NCBI GenBank assembly: GCA_015062055.1
Contig: SUVK01000013.1
Span: 1-54,190 of the forward strand
Direction: 5' to 3'
Length of the DNA: 54,190 bases
Source: Akkermansiaceae bacterium
GTDB taxonomy: Bacteria; Verrucomicrobiota; Verrucomicrobiia; Verrucomicrobiales; Akkermansiaceae
Shown: positions 18,769 through 27,746 of the stretch, piece after piece
How positions within the stretch are numbered: the first letter of the stretch is position 1
Layout: every line of letters begins with the position of its first letter
The notes under the pieces: model-generated
Told to the model about the DNA's origin: nothing
Seen by the model: the letters and a program-made list of their open reading frames with translations, nothing else
Database searches by the model: none
Translations under genes and position numbers: made by a program

Positions 18769-20223
18769 ATGAAAAAGCACTTCGTATTACTTACTCTTCT
18801 GCTGAGCTGCGCGCCCGCACCGGCGCAACAAACAGAAACAGATGCCCAACAACAAGCCCCCCTATACCACAGTGAAGACACGGCACTGGAAACAGAATTG
18901 GCAAAGCTGAAAAAACTGGCAGAAAAAGGTAATCCGGAGGCAGCCCACGAGGTATACGCCTTTTACGCCCAACGCGGGCACCGGCCCCAAGCAGAGGCGT
19001 GGTACCACCGCCATCTACAATTAAAAGAAGCGAGGTCCGAACAAGGCAACAAAAACGACCTGCGAGAACTGGGTAGTTTATATTTGAGAGGAGATTTATA
19101 CTTACCACCTAACCCTCAAAAAGGTGTTACATATCTCTCTCGGGCCAGCGAGCTGGGTGATTCAGCTTCTACCCTCAAATTGGCAGAGCATTTTGCAACA
19201 ATAGCTCCCGCAGAAAGTCAGAAGTTCTATGCCCGCGCATACGAGCTGAACAAAGCGGTTGTAGATACAATCGAAGCAGGTAAAGACTTATCTGCGGAGC
19301 AAAAAGAGGCTCTTTGTATCATCGGTGAATTGGAACTGAAAGGGATTGGTACCGCACAAAATACCGCCGCAGGTATTGCTCATTTAGAACAGGCAGATAC
19401 CCCCGTAGCCTACCTTTGCTTATACCAAGCCTATGCTATCGGTATAGGTGTAGCCGTAGACATGCCGAAAGCACTGAGTTACGCGGCCAAAGTCGCAGAT
19501 TCTGACAACCCGAAAGCCGAAGAGAAAGCCGATGAAATGGCTTGGATTTTGGCAGATGCTTATTTTAACGGTAAATACGGAATGCAAGTGAACGTAGAAC
19601 TCGGTGAAAAATATCTTGCGATTGCCGATAAACTCAACTATGCCCCAGCCGTTTATTGTAAAGCATTACGTCTGAAAGCTGCAGGCAAAACTGCCGATGC
19701 CTACCTCGAGTTCTGTCGCTTGGCCTCTTGGGGGCACCCCGATGCCCAAATGCATGCAGCCCTCATGCAGTTGCATGGCGCCGAAGGTGTAACGCAAAAC
19801 GTAGAAGTGGCGGTCGAGAAACTCATCAAATTAGCAAGTAGATACCACCAAGGGCAAGAATGGTATGTAGGCCGCGCCCCCTACGAACTGGCGCTGTATT
19901 ACGAGCGTATCGGGGCAGATGACTTGGCAGACGAATGGTACCGCATTGCATCCGACCGTAACGTAGTAGAAGCCATGGCCCACCGCGGGCTCAGCCATAT
20001 TCGCCCCGGTTCTGCCATGGAGTGGAGCCCCACCCTTATGTACAAATGGTGGAAGATTGGCAGCAATGCCGGCGATGCCACTTGCAGCTACTACCTCAAT
20101 ATCTTTTTGTGGGTTGCGATTCCGATTATTCTCATCATCGTTTTCGGCCTGCCCATTCTCGTTGTGCACATCTTGAACAAACGTTCAGAAAAACGCGAAA
20201 ACAGCGAAGAAGCCGAATCTTAA
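18769..20223 (+). CDS. Secreted/membrane-anchored Sel1-like repeat protein
   Basis: 484 residues. A signal peptide (MKKHFVLLTLLLSCAPAPAQ) is followed by many Sel1/TPR-like helical pairs (for example AAHEVYAFYAQRG, LGSLYLRGDLYLPPNPQKGVTYLSRASELGDSAS, AYFNGKYGMQVNVELGEKYLAIADK). A single membrane segment near the C-terminus (YYLNIFLWVAIPIILIIVFG) is followed by a basic/acidic tail. The helical domain would therefore face the periplasm. Sel1 proteins are protein-binding scaffolds. It is followed 25 nt later by another secreted protein. Confidence 0.8.
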   Translation: MKKHFVLLTLLLSCAPAPAQQTETDAQQQAPLYHSEDTALETELAKLKKLAEKGNPEAAHEVYAFYAQRGHRPQAEAWYHRHLQLKEARSEQGNKNDLRELGSLYLRGDLYLPPNPQKGVTYLSRASELGDSASTLKLAEHFATIAPAESQKFYARAYELNKAVVDTIEAGKDLSAEQKEALCIIGELELKGIGTAQNTAAGIAHLEQADTPVAYLCLYQAYAIGIGVAVDMPKALSYAAKVADSDNPKAEEKADEMAWILADAYFNGKYGMQVNVELGEKYLAIADKLNYAPAVYCKALRLKAAGKTADAYLEFCRLASWGHPDAQMHAALMQLHGAEGVTQNVEVAVEKLIKLASRYHQGQEWYVGRAPYELALYYERIGADDLADEWYRIASDRNVVEAMAHRGLSHIRPGSAMEWSPTLMYKWWKIGSNAGDATCSYYLNIFLWVAIPIILIIVFGLPILVVHILNKRSEKRENSEEAES

Positions 20224-20248
20224 AAACAAAAAGGCAAGTATTACCGAT

Positions 20249-20755
20249 ATGCACTGCAAAACACCACATATTACGGGAATCTTTCTGCTGTCGTTCATCT
20301 GCGGAGATGCTTACGCCCACGCAGATACGTTGAATGCAGGCATGACGCTAATAAGCGAAAACAAAAGCGCTATTTGTTTTCCGTGCGGACAATTAGACGA
20401 CGGCACCCCCTTAGAATATGCTCAAATGGGCGACTTTCTCTATATATTAACGCCTAATACATTGTACGCATACAAAATCATACCGAATTCTACCACCGCT
20501 TGGCTTGGCAGTTACGTTATCGCAAAAGTTGCACCCCATACGGGAGCTTTCCCATTAACTATTATTGAAAAAAACGGGCATGATGAAGTGAAAATTCACC
20601 GCCAAGGCATCACCCACCGTTGCGAATTCAAAGAAATGAGAGGGCTTAACCCCGGAAACGTCGCAAAAGAATACGAGGCATACAAGGCACGCACGAAGCG
20701 GGCTGAAGAAGTTTTGCAGGTTTACGCCCGTTCATGTGAGCACAGCGAACCATAA
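20249..20755 (+). CDS. Secreted protein of unknown function
   Basis: 168 residues with a signal peptide (about residues 1-24, ending DAYAHA). The mature part has a Cys pair (ICFPCG) and a mostly beta pattern ending in a helix (YEAYKARTKRAEEVLQVYARS). It starts 25 nt after the Sel1 gene, probably in the same transcript. Its last codons overlap a repeat cluster next to the recombinase gene. Confidence 0.65.
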   Translation: MHCKTPHITGIFLLSFICGDAYAHADTLNAGMTLISENKSAICFPCGQLDDGTPLEYAQMGDFLYILTPNTLYAYKIIPNSTTAWLGSYVIAKVAPHTGAFPLTIIEKNGHDEVKIHRQGITHRCEFKEMRGLNPGNVAKEYEAYKARTKRAEEVLQVYARSCEHSEP

Positions 20756-20800
20756 TTCGGAAAAGCTCACTTCGTTCACATGAAAATTCGCTACGCTCAC
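20731..20800. repeat. Inverted and direct repeat cluster at the 3' end of the recombinase gene
   Basis: TTCATGTGA (20731-20739) is inversely repeated by TCACATGAA (20776-20784). Two imperfect 21-nt direct units, 20759-20779 and 20780-20800 (GAAAAGCTCACTTCGTTCAC-like and GAAAATTCGCTACGCTCAC-like), follow. They fill the 48-nt gap between the convergent genes and may be a terminator or a recombination-related site. Confidence 0.4.
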
Positions 20801-20803
20801 GTT

Positions 20804-21862
20804 TTAGATACATTCCCAAAATGCAGAGGTATTTTCCACCCCTCGCATATTCACATACCGCGTACGCAGTAGGCTGCTGTCGCGATGCCCTGTCTCATAT
20901 TGCAAGGCAGTATAATCCTTAAAATGCCGCAGGTGATAACTGGCAAAAGTATGGCGCAGCACATCCGGCTGCCACGTGGCAAAGCCCGCCTGCTTGCGCA
21001 GCTCTCTCCAATGCCTAGGCCATTGAGGCGGGCATATGCGCCCCACTTGCGAGCAACGCTGCAACAAACGCAGCAAGGGCGGCTGTATGGTTACCATGCG
21101 AGCCCCGCCCGTTTTGCTGTGCTGTGGTAAAATACAAATACTTTTGCCCTCCATATCCACCTGCTCCCAAGTGAGCCGCGCTACCTCATGCGGGCGTATA
21201 CCTGCATACAACATCATCCCCACTGCTGCTAAACATTGGCCGGATTCATATTCGGCAGCACCCTGCATCAACCGCTCTATCTCACTCGGTGTCAATATCT
21301 CGATGCGTTTTTCCCGCACCTGCGGAGTCTCTACCTTGGCTACCGGGTTCTCACTGCACCAGCCGCGCTTCACCGCTGTGCCGAACACCCCGATGAGCAC
21401 CCGCCGCGCCTTGGCTCGCTGGCTCGGCGTATCAAACGCCATCTCAATATATTCCGCGCATTCCTGCACCGTTATCGCCCGCACCCTCCGCTTCGCCAGC
21501 CCCCTGCACCGCTTCATGAATCGCCGTGTGATATACCGAAAATCGCTCTGTGTTCTCGCTCTCCGCTCTTTCCTTGCCTCCAACGCCGCTGCCACCGCTT
21601 TCTCAAACGTCACCGTCTTCTCCTGCCGTTTCAACTCTTCTGCCCCCAGCGCAATTATCTTTTTGCATCGCTTTAATGCCCTGAGCGCCGTAGTTTCGGA
21701 GGCGCGAACCTCGGCGTAAGCAGAAAGGTTTCCATTCTGTCGAAGACGGATACCTCCCGCTTCCAGCGCTGCTTTTGCCACCAATGCCGCTTCTATTAGA
21801 TTTACCCCCGTTGACCTCAGTATTGCTACTGCCGCTTGCTCTTGTTCTGACTGCGTATTCAT
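20804..21862 (-). CDS. Tyrosine recombinase (phage-integrase family)
   Basis: 352 residues. The N-terminal half is a SAM-like core-binding domain and the C-terminal half the catalytic domain. Visible parts are the first Arg in YAGIRPHEVARLTWEQV, box II DVLRHTFASYHLRHF (Arg present; the preceding His of the usual HxLRH appears as Asp), TGHRDSSLLRTRYVN with the His and the catalytic Tyr. No phage or transfer genes lie nearby, so it is not a clear prophage integrase. Its first codons form one arm of a 15-bp inverted repeat whose other arm lies upstream of the divergent surface-protein gene. A role as a DNA invertase at that site is my inference. Confidence 0.9.
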   Translation of the reverse strand: MNTQSEQEQAAVAILRSTGVNLIEAALVAKAALEAGGIRLRQNGNLSAYAEVRASETTALRALKRCKKIIALGAEELKRQEKTVTFEKAVAAALEARKERRARTQSDFRYITRRFMKRCRGLAKRRVRAITVQECAEYIEMAFDTPSQRAKARRVLIGVFGTAVKRGWCSENPVAKVETPQVREKRIEILTPSEIERLMQGAAEYESGQCLAAVGMMLYAGIRPHEVARLTWEQVDMEGKSICILPQHSKTGGARMVTIQPPLLRLLQRCSQVGRICPPQWPRHWRELRKQAGFATWQPDVLRHTFASYHLRHFKDYTALQYETGHRDSSLLRTRYVNMRGVENTSAFWECI

Positions 21863-22003
21863 AAGCCGGTAGTCAAGCAGAAAACTCAGTTGATATCAAA
21901 ATAATTTGCTTTTCCGCTGTCACTTTTCACTAATAGCATGGCGTGAAAATAACTCGTTTAATTCCATGCATTTATATAGGATAAAATACGGCTTATGAAT
22001 ACG
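21854..22003. repeat. Segment bounded by perfect 15-bp inverted repeats (putative invertible promoter)
   Basis: Arm 1 is CGTATTCATAAGCCG (21854-21868) and spans the recombinase start codon. Arm 2 is CGGCTTATGAATACG (21989-22003). The inner 120 bp are AT-rich and non-coding. Reading rightward, TAAAAT (21982-21987) sits 7 nt before an ATG-AAT-ACG-TAA minigene formed by arm 2, a copy of the recombinase first codons. Reading leftward, TTGATA (21899-21894), 17 nt and a poor -10 TTGACT (21876-21871) lie 8 nt before the recombinase ATG. Inversion would exchange the two promoters between recombinase and surface protein. Confidence 0.65.
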
Positions 22004-22074
22004 TAAAATGAACTGCGGAACTGAACATTTCTTCCTTTGAAAGTAAAATCTTCACATAAAACTCACATAGAACC

Positions 22075-25000
22075 ATGAAACTTCATCTCCCTATTACGTT
22101 ATTAACCGCACTACTCGGAGCATGTGTCGTTCTCGCTATCGAAATCCCAGATGGCTATGAACAGATTGACCTCTGGACTCCCAGTTATCTGGATGATTAT
22201 ACCACCAACACAGCAGATGATAAGAACGCCTTTATCCTCTGGACGGATGTAGCCTTTACGCCCACCACCAATCCCACCTGGACCAGCTCCAAGCCTTTGG
22301 TGACAGGTGGCAACCTGATTTTCACAACGGCCGAGGGGTATGAACCAGTTGCACTCAGCTTCATCGGGGGAAAATCAACTGCCTTTGAACAGCCAGCTAG
22401 CCTCGCGTTCGACACACTCAGTAAGCTTTCTGTCAGTGACACGGCAACACAATATAGGGTAGCCTTAAATTTAGACAAATCAGGCAAACTACATATCAGA
22501 AATGTGAACGATGGCATAGATGGCACGGCTGATGTTGAGTTTTTCAATAATAAACTCCTTTCTGTGAGAGGGAGCGTTATTTCGGCCTCAGGCAGTGATT
22601 GTGATATCGATATATCTTTCAATGGAGATGTGAGCATCAGAAACAACACCACATCAGGCTCCTCCATTAATGACACTAATCGCTATGGTGGGGCTATTTA
22701 TTCTGAGGGTAGCATCTGCTTCAGTAACAATGGAAAAGTAAGTCTTAGAGATAATTCATCCACCGCCGAATGTGAAAACAACTCTTATTCTACAAATTAC
22801 GCATATTCCTATGGCGGCGCAGTTTATTCAACCAACAAACTGAGCATTATTAATAATAAGGAAATAAGTATTAGCACAAATTCTTCATCTGGACACGGAG
22901 ACTTCTCATACAACTACGGCGGAGCAATTTATTCTCAGGACAGCCTAAGCATTGACAATAATGGAATAGTAAGTATCAATGGTAATTTCACCTCTTCAAG
23001 AGCCAGCTATTACACCAGCTACTCCGACGGCGGAGCGATTTATTCTACAGGAGATTTTAGTATTAGTAATAATGAGGAAGTGAGAATTAGTAACAATTAC
23101 ACATTTTCATCAGCGAGTGGAAAATACAGTTACGACATCAACTCCCCCGCTATCTCCCGTGGCGGAGCTATCTATTCAGCCGGCAGCTTAAGCATCTGTA
23201 ATAATGGAGATGTTAGTTTCAGTGAAAATTACTCATTTTCTAAATTCACATATAATTCCACATCAACCGCAAACGGCGGGGCTATTTATTCAGAAGGCAG
23301 CCTTGGCATCGTTGGCAATGACAGTGTTACGTTTGAGAAAAATTATGAAAAAGTAGTTGAATATTCAGGAAAGCTTGCTAAAGAAAAATACACATACCGC
23401 TTGCGTAGCATTTTAATGACACCAGATTCCAGCGGGGATAATTTGGTATTAGCTGCAAAAACAGGCGGTCATATCACTTTTTATGATTCGGTATGCATGG
23501 GGTATTACTCAGAGGCTAGTGCTAGCTTCAATGCCGATTACCAAGATGCTGATGGAGTCAAGCAGAAAGCCGGAGGGGATATCATCTTCAGTGGCGAAAA
23601 TACTGCAGAGCATCTGGCGGAGATAAAGGGGGCAGCCGCAACTTCCTCAGAAATCAGCAACTCGCAGACAAGCGTAATCAACAATCTTATCACTCTTTAC
23701 GGCGGCACCTTGCAGGTGGTTGACGGAGCCAAATTAAATGGGCGAGGGCTGACGGTGGCAGCGGGTAGCGGAGCCAAGCTCTTGCTGAGGGATGGCAGCA
23801 TGAGCCACAGCTCATACGGCTTCACCTTCAACAGCGGCACCACGCTGGAGCTGCAAGGGCAGAATTCTATTACAGCCTCGAAAGTAACACTGGGCAGCGG
23901 CTCTGCCCTGACCGTGACCGTAGGGGAAAACAACCTGAGTAAAGCGGCTCTCACTCTGGGCGGAACGGATTTGACGACATCGAAGCTCACCGTCAATCTG
24001 AACCGCACGGATGGACTGACCAGTGGAATGTACAAAATCATCAACCAAAGCAGCGCGAGCGATTTCACCACCCAGTCCGCATGGACGGCTGAGAATGTCA
24101 CCGTGAACGGCAGCGGGCATGCCAACCGAGCCACCTTCGGCGACTTGGTGTGGGAAAACGGCACATTGTATTACAAGGTAGGACGCACCATATGGGGAAA
24201 TGGCAGCGGAGACCGCCTGTGGAACACGACCTCGGACAACTGGACGATGAACGACCGCAGCTACACCTATCTGGACGGCATGGACGTAACGTTTACCGAC
24301 CTCGGCGCAGGGGAAGTGAAGCTGGTGGGCGATGTGGCTCCGGCCGATATCATCGTGAACAACAGCGAGGGTAATGACTACACCTTCAGCGCAGCGGATG
24401 GCGGCGGCAAGTTGGTGGGGGCAAGCGGTATCACCAAGAACGGCACGGGTGCGCTCACTCTCAACACCGCCAACACCCACACCGGAGCCACCGTGCTGAA
24501 TGCAGGCACCTTGAATGTACACCACAGCACTGCCTTGGGTGCTACGGCAAGCGGAAGCACCGCGACCGTTACCACCTTGTCCGGTACCACTTTGTCCATT
24601 GATAACAACAGCCATGTAGTAATGGCCGGGGAAAACAGCATTGCGGGCATGGTAAACGTGGCAGCAGGCTCCTCCCTCGAAATGCAGAACAAGGGATATG
24701 CCGCCTCCGCAAGCAGCATCGATGGTACGCTGAGCTTTAACGGAGCTGCCGCCGGCACCACCAACGCCGGAAGCTTGACGGGCAGCGGCACCGTGCGTGT
24801 GACCGACAGCAGCGTTGCTTTTGCATCGCAAAGCAAGTTTACCGGCAATCTTAGTGTGCAGGGCACCAACGCCAAGCTGAGCATAACAAGCGGCAACTAC
24901 AATGCAGCCGGCACGCTGGAGGCCAACGGCAATGGAGCTACCCTCAACCTCGGCACCAACAATGTTACCATCAAAGCAGATGGTCAAATTAAGCTTGCAA

Positions 25001-25614
25001 GTGAGGTTACAGAGGAAAACCGCACCGCAGCCAAACTGACTGCCAACAATGTAACGATATCCAAAGATGCCACGCTGACGGTAAAAGGCACGGAATACAT
25101 ACCGGTGGAGGCAGATGGCACTATCAAGAATCTTACGCTTGCTGCAACCTATGCCCCGCCTGTATTAAACAGCAATCAGGTAGGTATTGCAGATATCTCT
25201 AAGTTGACCTTTAACAGCGGCTCTACATTTGAGGGACTGTATGGTAACTTGGGACTCAACAATGGGGAGTTAACTCTGGCGGTACCCTCATCTTTTGCAG
25301 ACAAGATTCATTTGGAAGTTCGTTTTGACGGAGAATACAGTAAGGATGCTAAATTGGTACTCTTTACGGATGCCGGAAAGGTTAATTTCATTTATAATGG
25401 AGAAACCGTAACGGCTACGGGCACCCAATTATTGACGCTGAATGCGGCGGATTACTTTGATGGGGCAGCCATCAATAGCAACACCAAAGTAGTATTCGAA
25501 AGCGGAACCGTTTACCTGACCGAGTTCAACAAAGTTATCCCCGAGCCCACCTCAGCAACGCTGAGCCTGTTGGCACTGGCTGCGCTGGCTGCACGCCGCC
25601 GCCGTAACAAGTAA
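22075..25614 (+). CDS. Giant surface protein: Pmp-like repeats, autotransporter-type repeat, PEP-CTERM tail
   Basis: 1179 residues. A signal peptide (about residues 1-22) is followed by six repeats of 35-44 residues that start at about residues 204, 246, 281, 318, 362 and 400. Each begins GGAIYS or GGAVYS and carries N-rich strands such as FSNN, FSEN and FEKN, the GGA(I/V) and FxxN patterns known from chlamydial polymorphic membrane proteins. Further on come a beta-helix-like region and an autotransporter-associated repeat near residue 785 (GITKNGTGALTLNTANTHTG). The end is a PEP-CTERM-type sorting signal (PEPTS, a hydrophobic stretch, RRRR). There is no beta-barrel domain. A large adhesin-like or matrix role is likely. 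Confidence 0.88.
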   Translation: MKLHLPITLLTALLGACVVLAIEIPDGYEQIDLWTPSYLDDYTTNTADDKNAFILWTDVAFTPTTNPTWTSSKPLVTGGNLIFTTAEGYEPVALSFIGGKSTAFEQPASLAFDTLSKLSVSDTATQYRVALNLDKSGKLHIRNVNDGIDGTADVEFFNNKLLSVRGSVISASGSDCDIDISFNGDVSIRNNTTSGSSINDTNRYGGAIYSEGSICFSNNGKVSLRDNSSTAECENNSYSTNYAYSYGGAVYSTNKLSIINNKEISISTNSSSGHGDFSYNYGGAIYSQDSLSIDNNGIVSINGNFTSSRASYYTSYSDGGAIYSTGDFSISNNEEVRISNNYTFSSASGKYSYDINSPAISRGGAIYSAGSLSICNNGDVSFSENYSFSKFTYNSTSTANGGAIYSEGSLGIVGNDSVTFEKNYEKVVEYSGKLAKEKYTYRLRSILMTPDSSGDNLVLAAKTGGHITFYDSVCMGYYSEASASFNADYQDADGVKQKAGGDIIFSGENTAEHLAEIKGAAATSSEISNSQTSVINNLITLYGGTLQVVDGAKLNGRGLTVAAGSGAKLLLRDGSMSHSSYGFTFNSGTTLELQGQNSITASKVTLGSGSALTVTVGENNLSKAALTLGGTDLTTSKLTVNLNRTDGLTSGMYKIINQSSASDFTTQSAWTAENVTVNGSGHANRATFGDLVWENGTLYYKVGRTIWGNGSGDRLWNTTSDNWTMNDRSYTYLDGMDVTFTDLGAGEVKLVGDVAPADIIVNNSEGNDYTFSAADGGGKLVGASGITKNGTGALTLNTANTHTGATVLNAGTLNVHHSTALGATASGSTATVTTLSGTTLSIDNNSHVVMAGENSIAGMVNVAAGSSLEMQNKGYAASASSIDGTLSFNGAAAGTTNAGSLTGSGTVRVTDSSVAFASQSKFTGNLSVQGTNAKLSITSGNYNAAGTLEANGNGATLNLGTNNVTIKADGQIKLASEVTEENRTAAKLTANNVTISKDATLTVKGTEYIPVEADGTIKNLTLAATYAPPVLNSNQVGIADISKLTFNSGSTFEGLYGNLGLNNGELTLAVPSSFADKIHLEVRFDGEYSKDAKLVLFTDAGKVNFIYNGETVTATGTQLLTLNAADYFDGAAINSNTKVVFESGTVYLTEFNKVIPEPTSATLSLLALAALAARRRRNK

Positions 25615-25637
25615 GACTAGGGTGATATAAACATATC

Positions 25638-25671
25638 CGGCCGTTGTTCCGCAATAAGGCGACAACGGCCG
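25638..25671. terminator. Hairpin between convergent surface-protein and helicase genes
   Basis: A perfect 10-bp stem CGGCCGTTGT (25638-25647) with ACAACGGCCG (25662-25671), 14-nt loop. No T run, so termination is uncertain. Confidence 0.5.
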
Positions 25672-25754
25672 AATTGCGTAAAGAGGGGAGGCAATCTTCA
25701 CGCGAGCACCAGCAAGACGTATTCGAAAAAGTTCGCTTCGCTCTCGCAGAGGAA

Positions 25755-27746
25755 TCAAAGATTCCACAGCTCATACAGCTCCGGGGGGAGAGCGGTGAGA
25801 AAACGGGATGGGGGGCAGAATTGGCTGTCGTAGCTGTGGCCGTTGTAGCGGGGGTAGGAGAGGTAGAGTTGGTCTTCTGCACGCGTGACGGCCACGTAGA
25901 AGAGGCGCAATTCTTCCTCAAGGTCATCCATTTCTCCGCTTTGAATCACACGGTAATGGGGGAAGAGCCCCTCGCCCAGGAAGATAACGAACACAACCTT
26001 CCACTCCAACCCCTTGGCTTGGTGAATGGTGCTGAGGGTAACACAGTCGGGGTCTATTTCCGTTTGTGTATCATCCTCGCTGAGGAGGGCGACTTGGCTG
26101 AGGAAAGCATCCAAATCGGCAGCATCGGACAAAGAGCGCGTGAGCTGGGCAATATCTTCCAAACGCTCCTCGTAGTTTTCATAAGAGGCACGCAGATGCG
26201 CATCAATAAAGCTCTGCACCAAATGCACCAACTCCGCCGGGGTCAGCACCTTATCGGCCGGGTGCAGGTCATCCATCGAGGCCAGGAAACCGCCCCAGTG
26301 CGGGCGCGCGGCAGCGGGCACTTTTACCGCGGCAAACACCTCTGAGTGCGGGGCAGTGATGGTGGTGGCCTCCGGGTTGGCCTGCAACCAAGCATCTGCC
26401 ACAGCAAACCAGTTTTCCCACAGTTTGGAGGCCGTAGCCTCGCCCACTCGGGGGAAGGTGGAGACGATACGACGGAAGGCGATTTCATCACGCGGATTGG
26501 AGAGAAGCCGCAGCCAAGCCACCACATCTTTGATATGGGCTTGTTCAAAAAAACGCAGACCACTGGTAATGCGGTAAGGAATATGGTTGCGGGTGAGCTC
26601 CATCTGCACATCCATACTATGGAAGTGCGCGCGGTAGAGCACGGCAATATCTTTGCCGGCAATACCGGCAGCCATAAGCTCATCGATACGCTGGGCGACA
26701 AAACGAGCCTCGGTGCGGTTATCGGGCGCGGGGATAATGGCGGGCTTCATGCAGCCGGTATCACGCGCAGGGCGAAGCGTTTTGGCAAATTGGCGCGTGT
26801 TGTTGGAAATAGCTGCGTTAGAAATCTCAAGAATGGCGGGTACGCTGCGGTAATTCGTTTCAATTTTAAAGACTTCGGCGTCGGGGTATGTATTCGAGAA
26901 CTCAAAAATATGGTCGACATTTGCCCCGCGCCAAGAGTAAATACTCTGGGCATCATCGCCCACTACCATAAGAGAGGTATCTAGCCCACCGGCAAGCAGG
27001 CCTATGATAGCAGCTTGCAATACGTTGGTATCTTGGTATTCATCCACCAGAACATGTAAGAAACGCCCTTGCAAATCGGTACGTATATCTTCATGCGCTT
27101 GCAACAAGCGCAACAGATTGGTGAGCAAGTCATCAAAATCCATGGCGTTGCTCTCCTTTTTCCGAACAGCGTAGGCCTCGTATATTTTCCCGATTACCTC
27201 TTCATGCTTATCGAGGTGCGCATACTCCGTACGCAACGTCAGTTGCCAACTGCGCCCGGTGTTGACGGCGAGGCTGTGCAGACTTTGCAACACCTCTGCC
27301 TTGGGGAAGCGGTCATTTTTGGAGGATTTACCGACAAATTGTTTGACAAGAGCGCGGAAAAGCGCGCGTTGGTCGTCGCCATCCAAAATGGTAAACCCGG
27401 GTTGGTAGCCGAGGCGGACAGCGTGCAGACGCAAAATACGGTTGGCTACGGAGTGGAAAGTGCCCCCCCATATTTGCCCTGCCCCCATACCGGCCAGCGA
27501 TGCCACACGCTCCAGCATTTCTCGCGCAGCCTTGTTGGTAAAGGTAAGCAACAAAATGCGCCACGGAGCAACTCCGGCATCAAGCAAGCGCGCCACCCTG
27601 TAGGTGAGGGTACGAGTCTTGCCGCTACCCGCCCCGGCTATCACCAGCGCGTGGCGGGCATTTGTCGTAACGGCTGCATATTGCTCGGGATTAAGCTCGG
27701 CAGCATAATCTCTCCCTGCGGCCGTTGGCCTCAGGGTGTACTTCAT
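25755..27746 (-). CDS. UvrD/PcrA/Rep-type superfamily 1 DNA helicase
   Basis: 663 residues. Motif I (Walker A) is AGAGSGKT at residues 37-44, motif II is VDEYQDTN near residue 235, motif III GDDAQSIYSWRGA, motif IV region ETNYRSVPAIL, motif V VTLSTIHQAKGLEW and motif VI LFYVAVTRAEDQLYLSYP. Such helicases unwind DNA 3'-5' in repair and replication restart. It is slightly shorter than classical UvrD/PcrA (about 720). Its ATG overlaps the stop of the OmpA-like gene by 4 nt (ATGA), so it is translationally coupled and the last gene of the LytM-OmpA-helicase run. Confidence 0.95.
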   Translation of the reverse strand: MKYTLRPTAAGRDYAAELNPEQYAAVTTNARHALVIAGAGSGKTRTLTYRVARLLDAGVAPWRILLLTFTNKAAREMLERVASLAGMGAGQIWGGTFHSVANRILRLHAVRLGYQPGFTILDGDDQRALFRALVKQFVGKSSKNDRFPKAEVLQSLHSLAVNTGRSWQLTLRTEYAHLDKHEEVIGKIYEAYAVRKKESNAMDFDDLLTNLLRLLQAHEDIRTDLQGRFLHVLVDEYQDTNVLQAAIIGLLAGGLDTSLMVVGDDAQSIYSWRGANVDHIFEFSNTYPDAEVFKIETNYRSVPAILEISNAAISNNTRQFAKTLRPARDTGCMKPAIIPAPDNRTEARFVAQRIDELMAAGIAGKDIAVLYRAHFHSMDVQMELTRNHIPYRITSGLRFFEQAHIKDVVAWLRLLSNPRDEIAFRRIVSTFPRVGEATASKLWENWFAVADAWLQANPEATTITAPHSEVFAAVKVPAAARPHWGGFLASMDDLHPADKVLTPAELVHLVQSFIDAHLRASYENYEERLEDIAQLTRSLSDAADLDAFLSQVALLSEDDTQTEIDPDCVTLSTIHQAKGLEWKVVFVIFLGEGLFPHYRVIQSGEMDDLEEELRLFYVAVTRAEDQLYLSYPRYNGHSYDSQFCPPSRFLTALPPELYELWNL

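Noticed and set aside
20804..21862. Prophage or integrative element carrying the recombinase
   Set aside because: No other phage, transfer or att features flank it; neighbours are ordinary chromosomal genes.
23812..24987. 391-codon antisense frame in the surface-protein gene
   Set aside because: Low-complexity Gly/Ala/His translation typical of a shadow frame.
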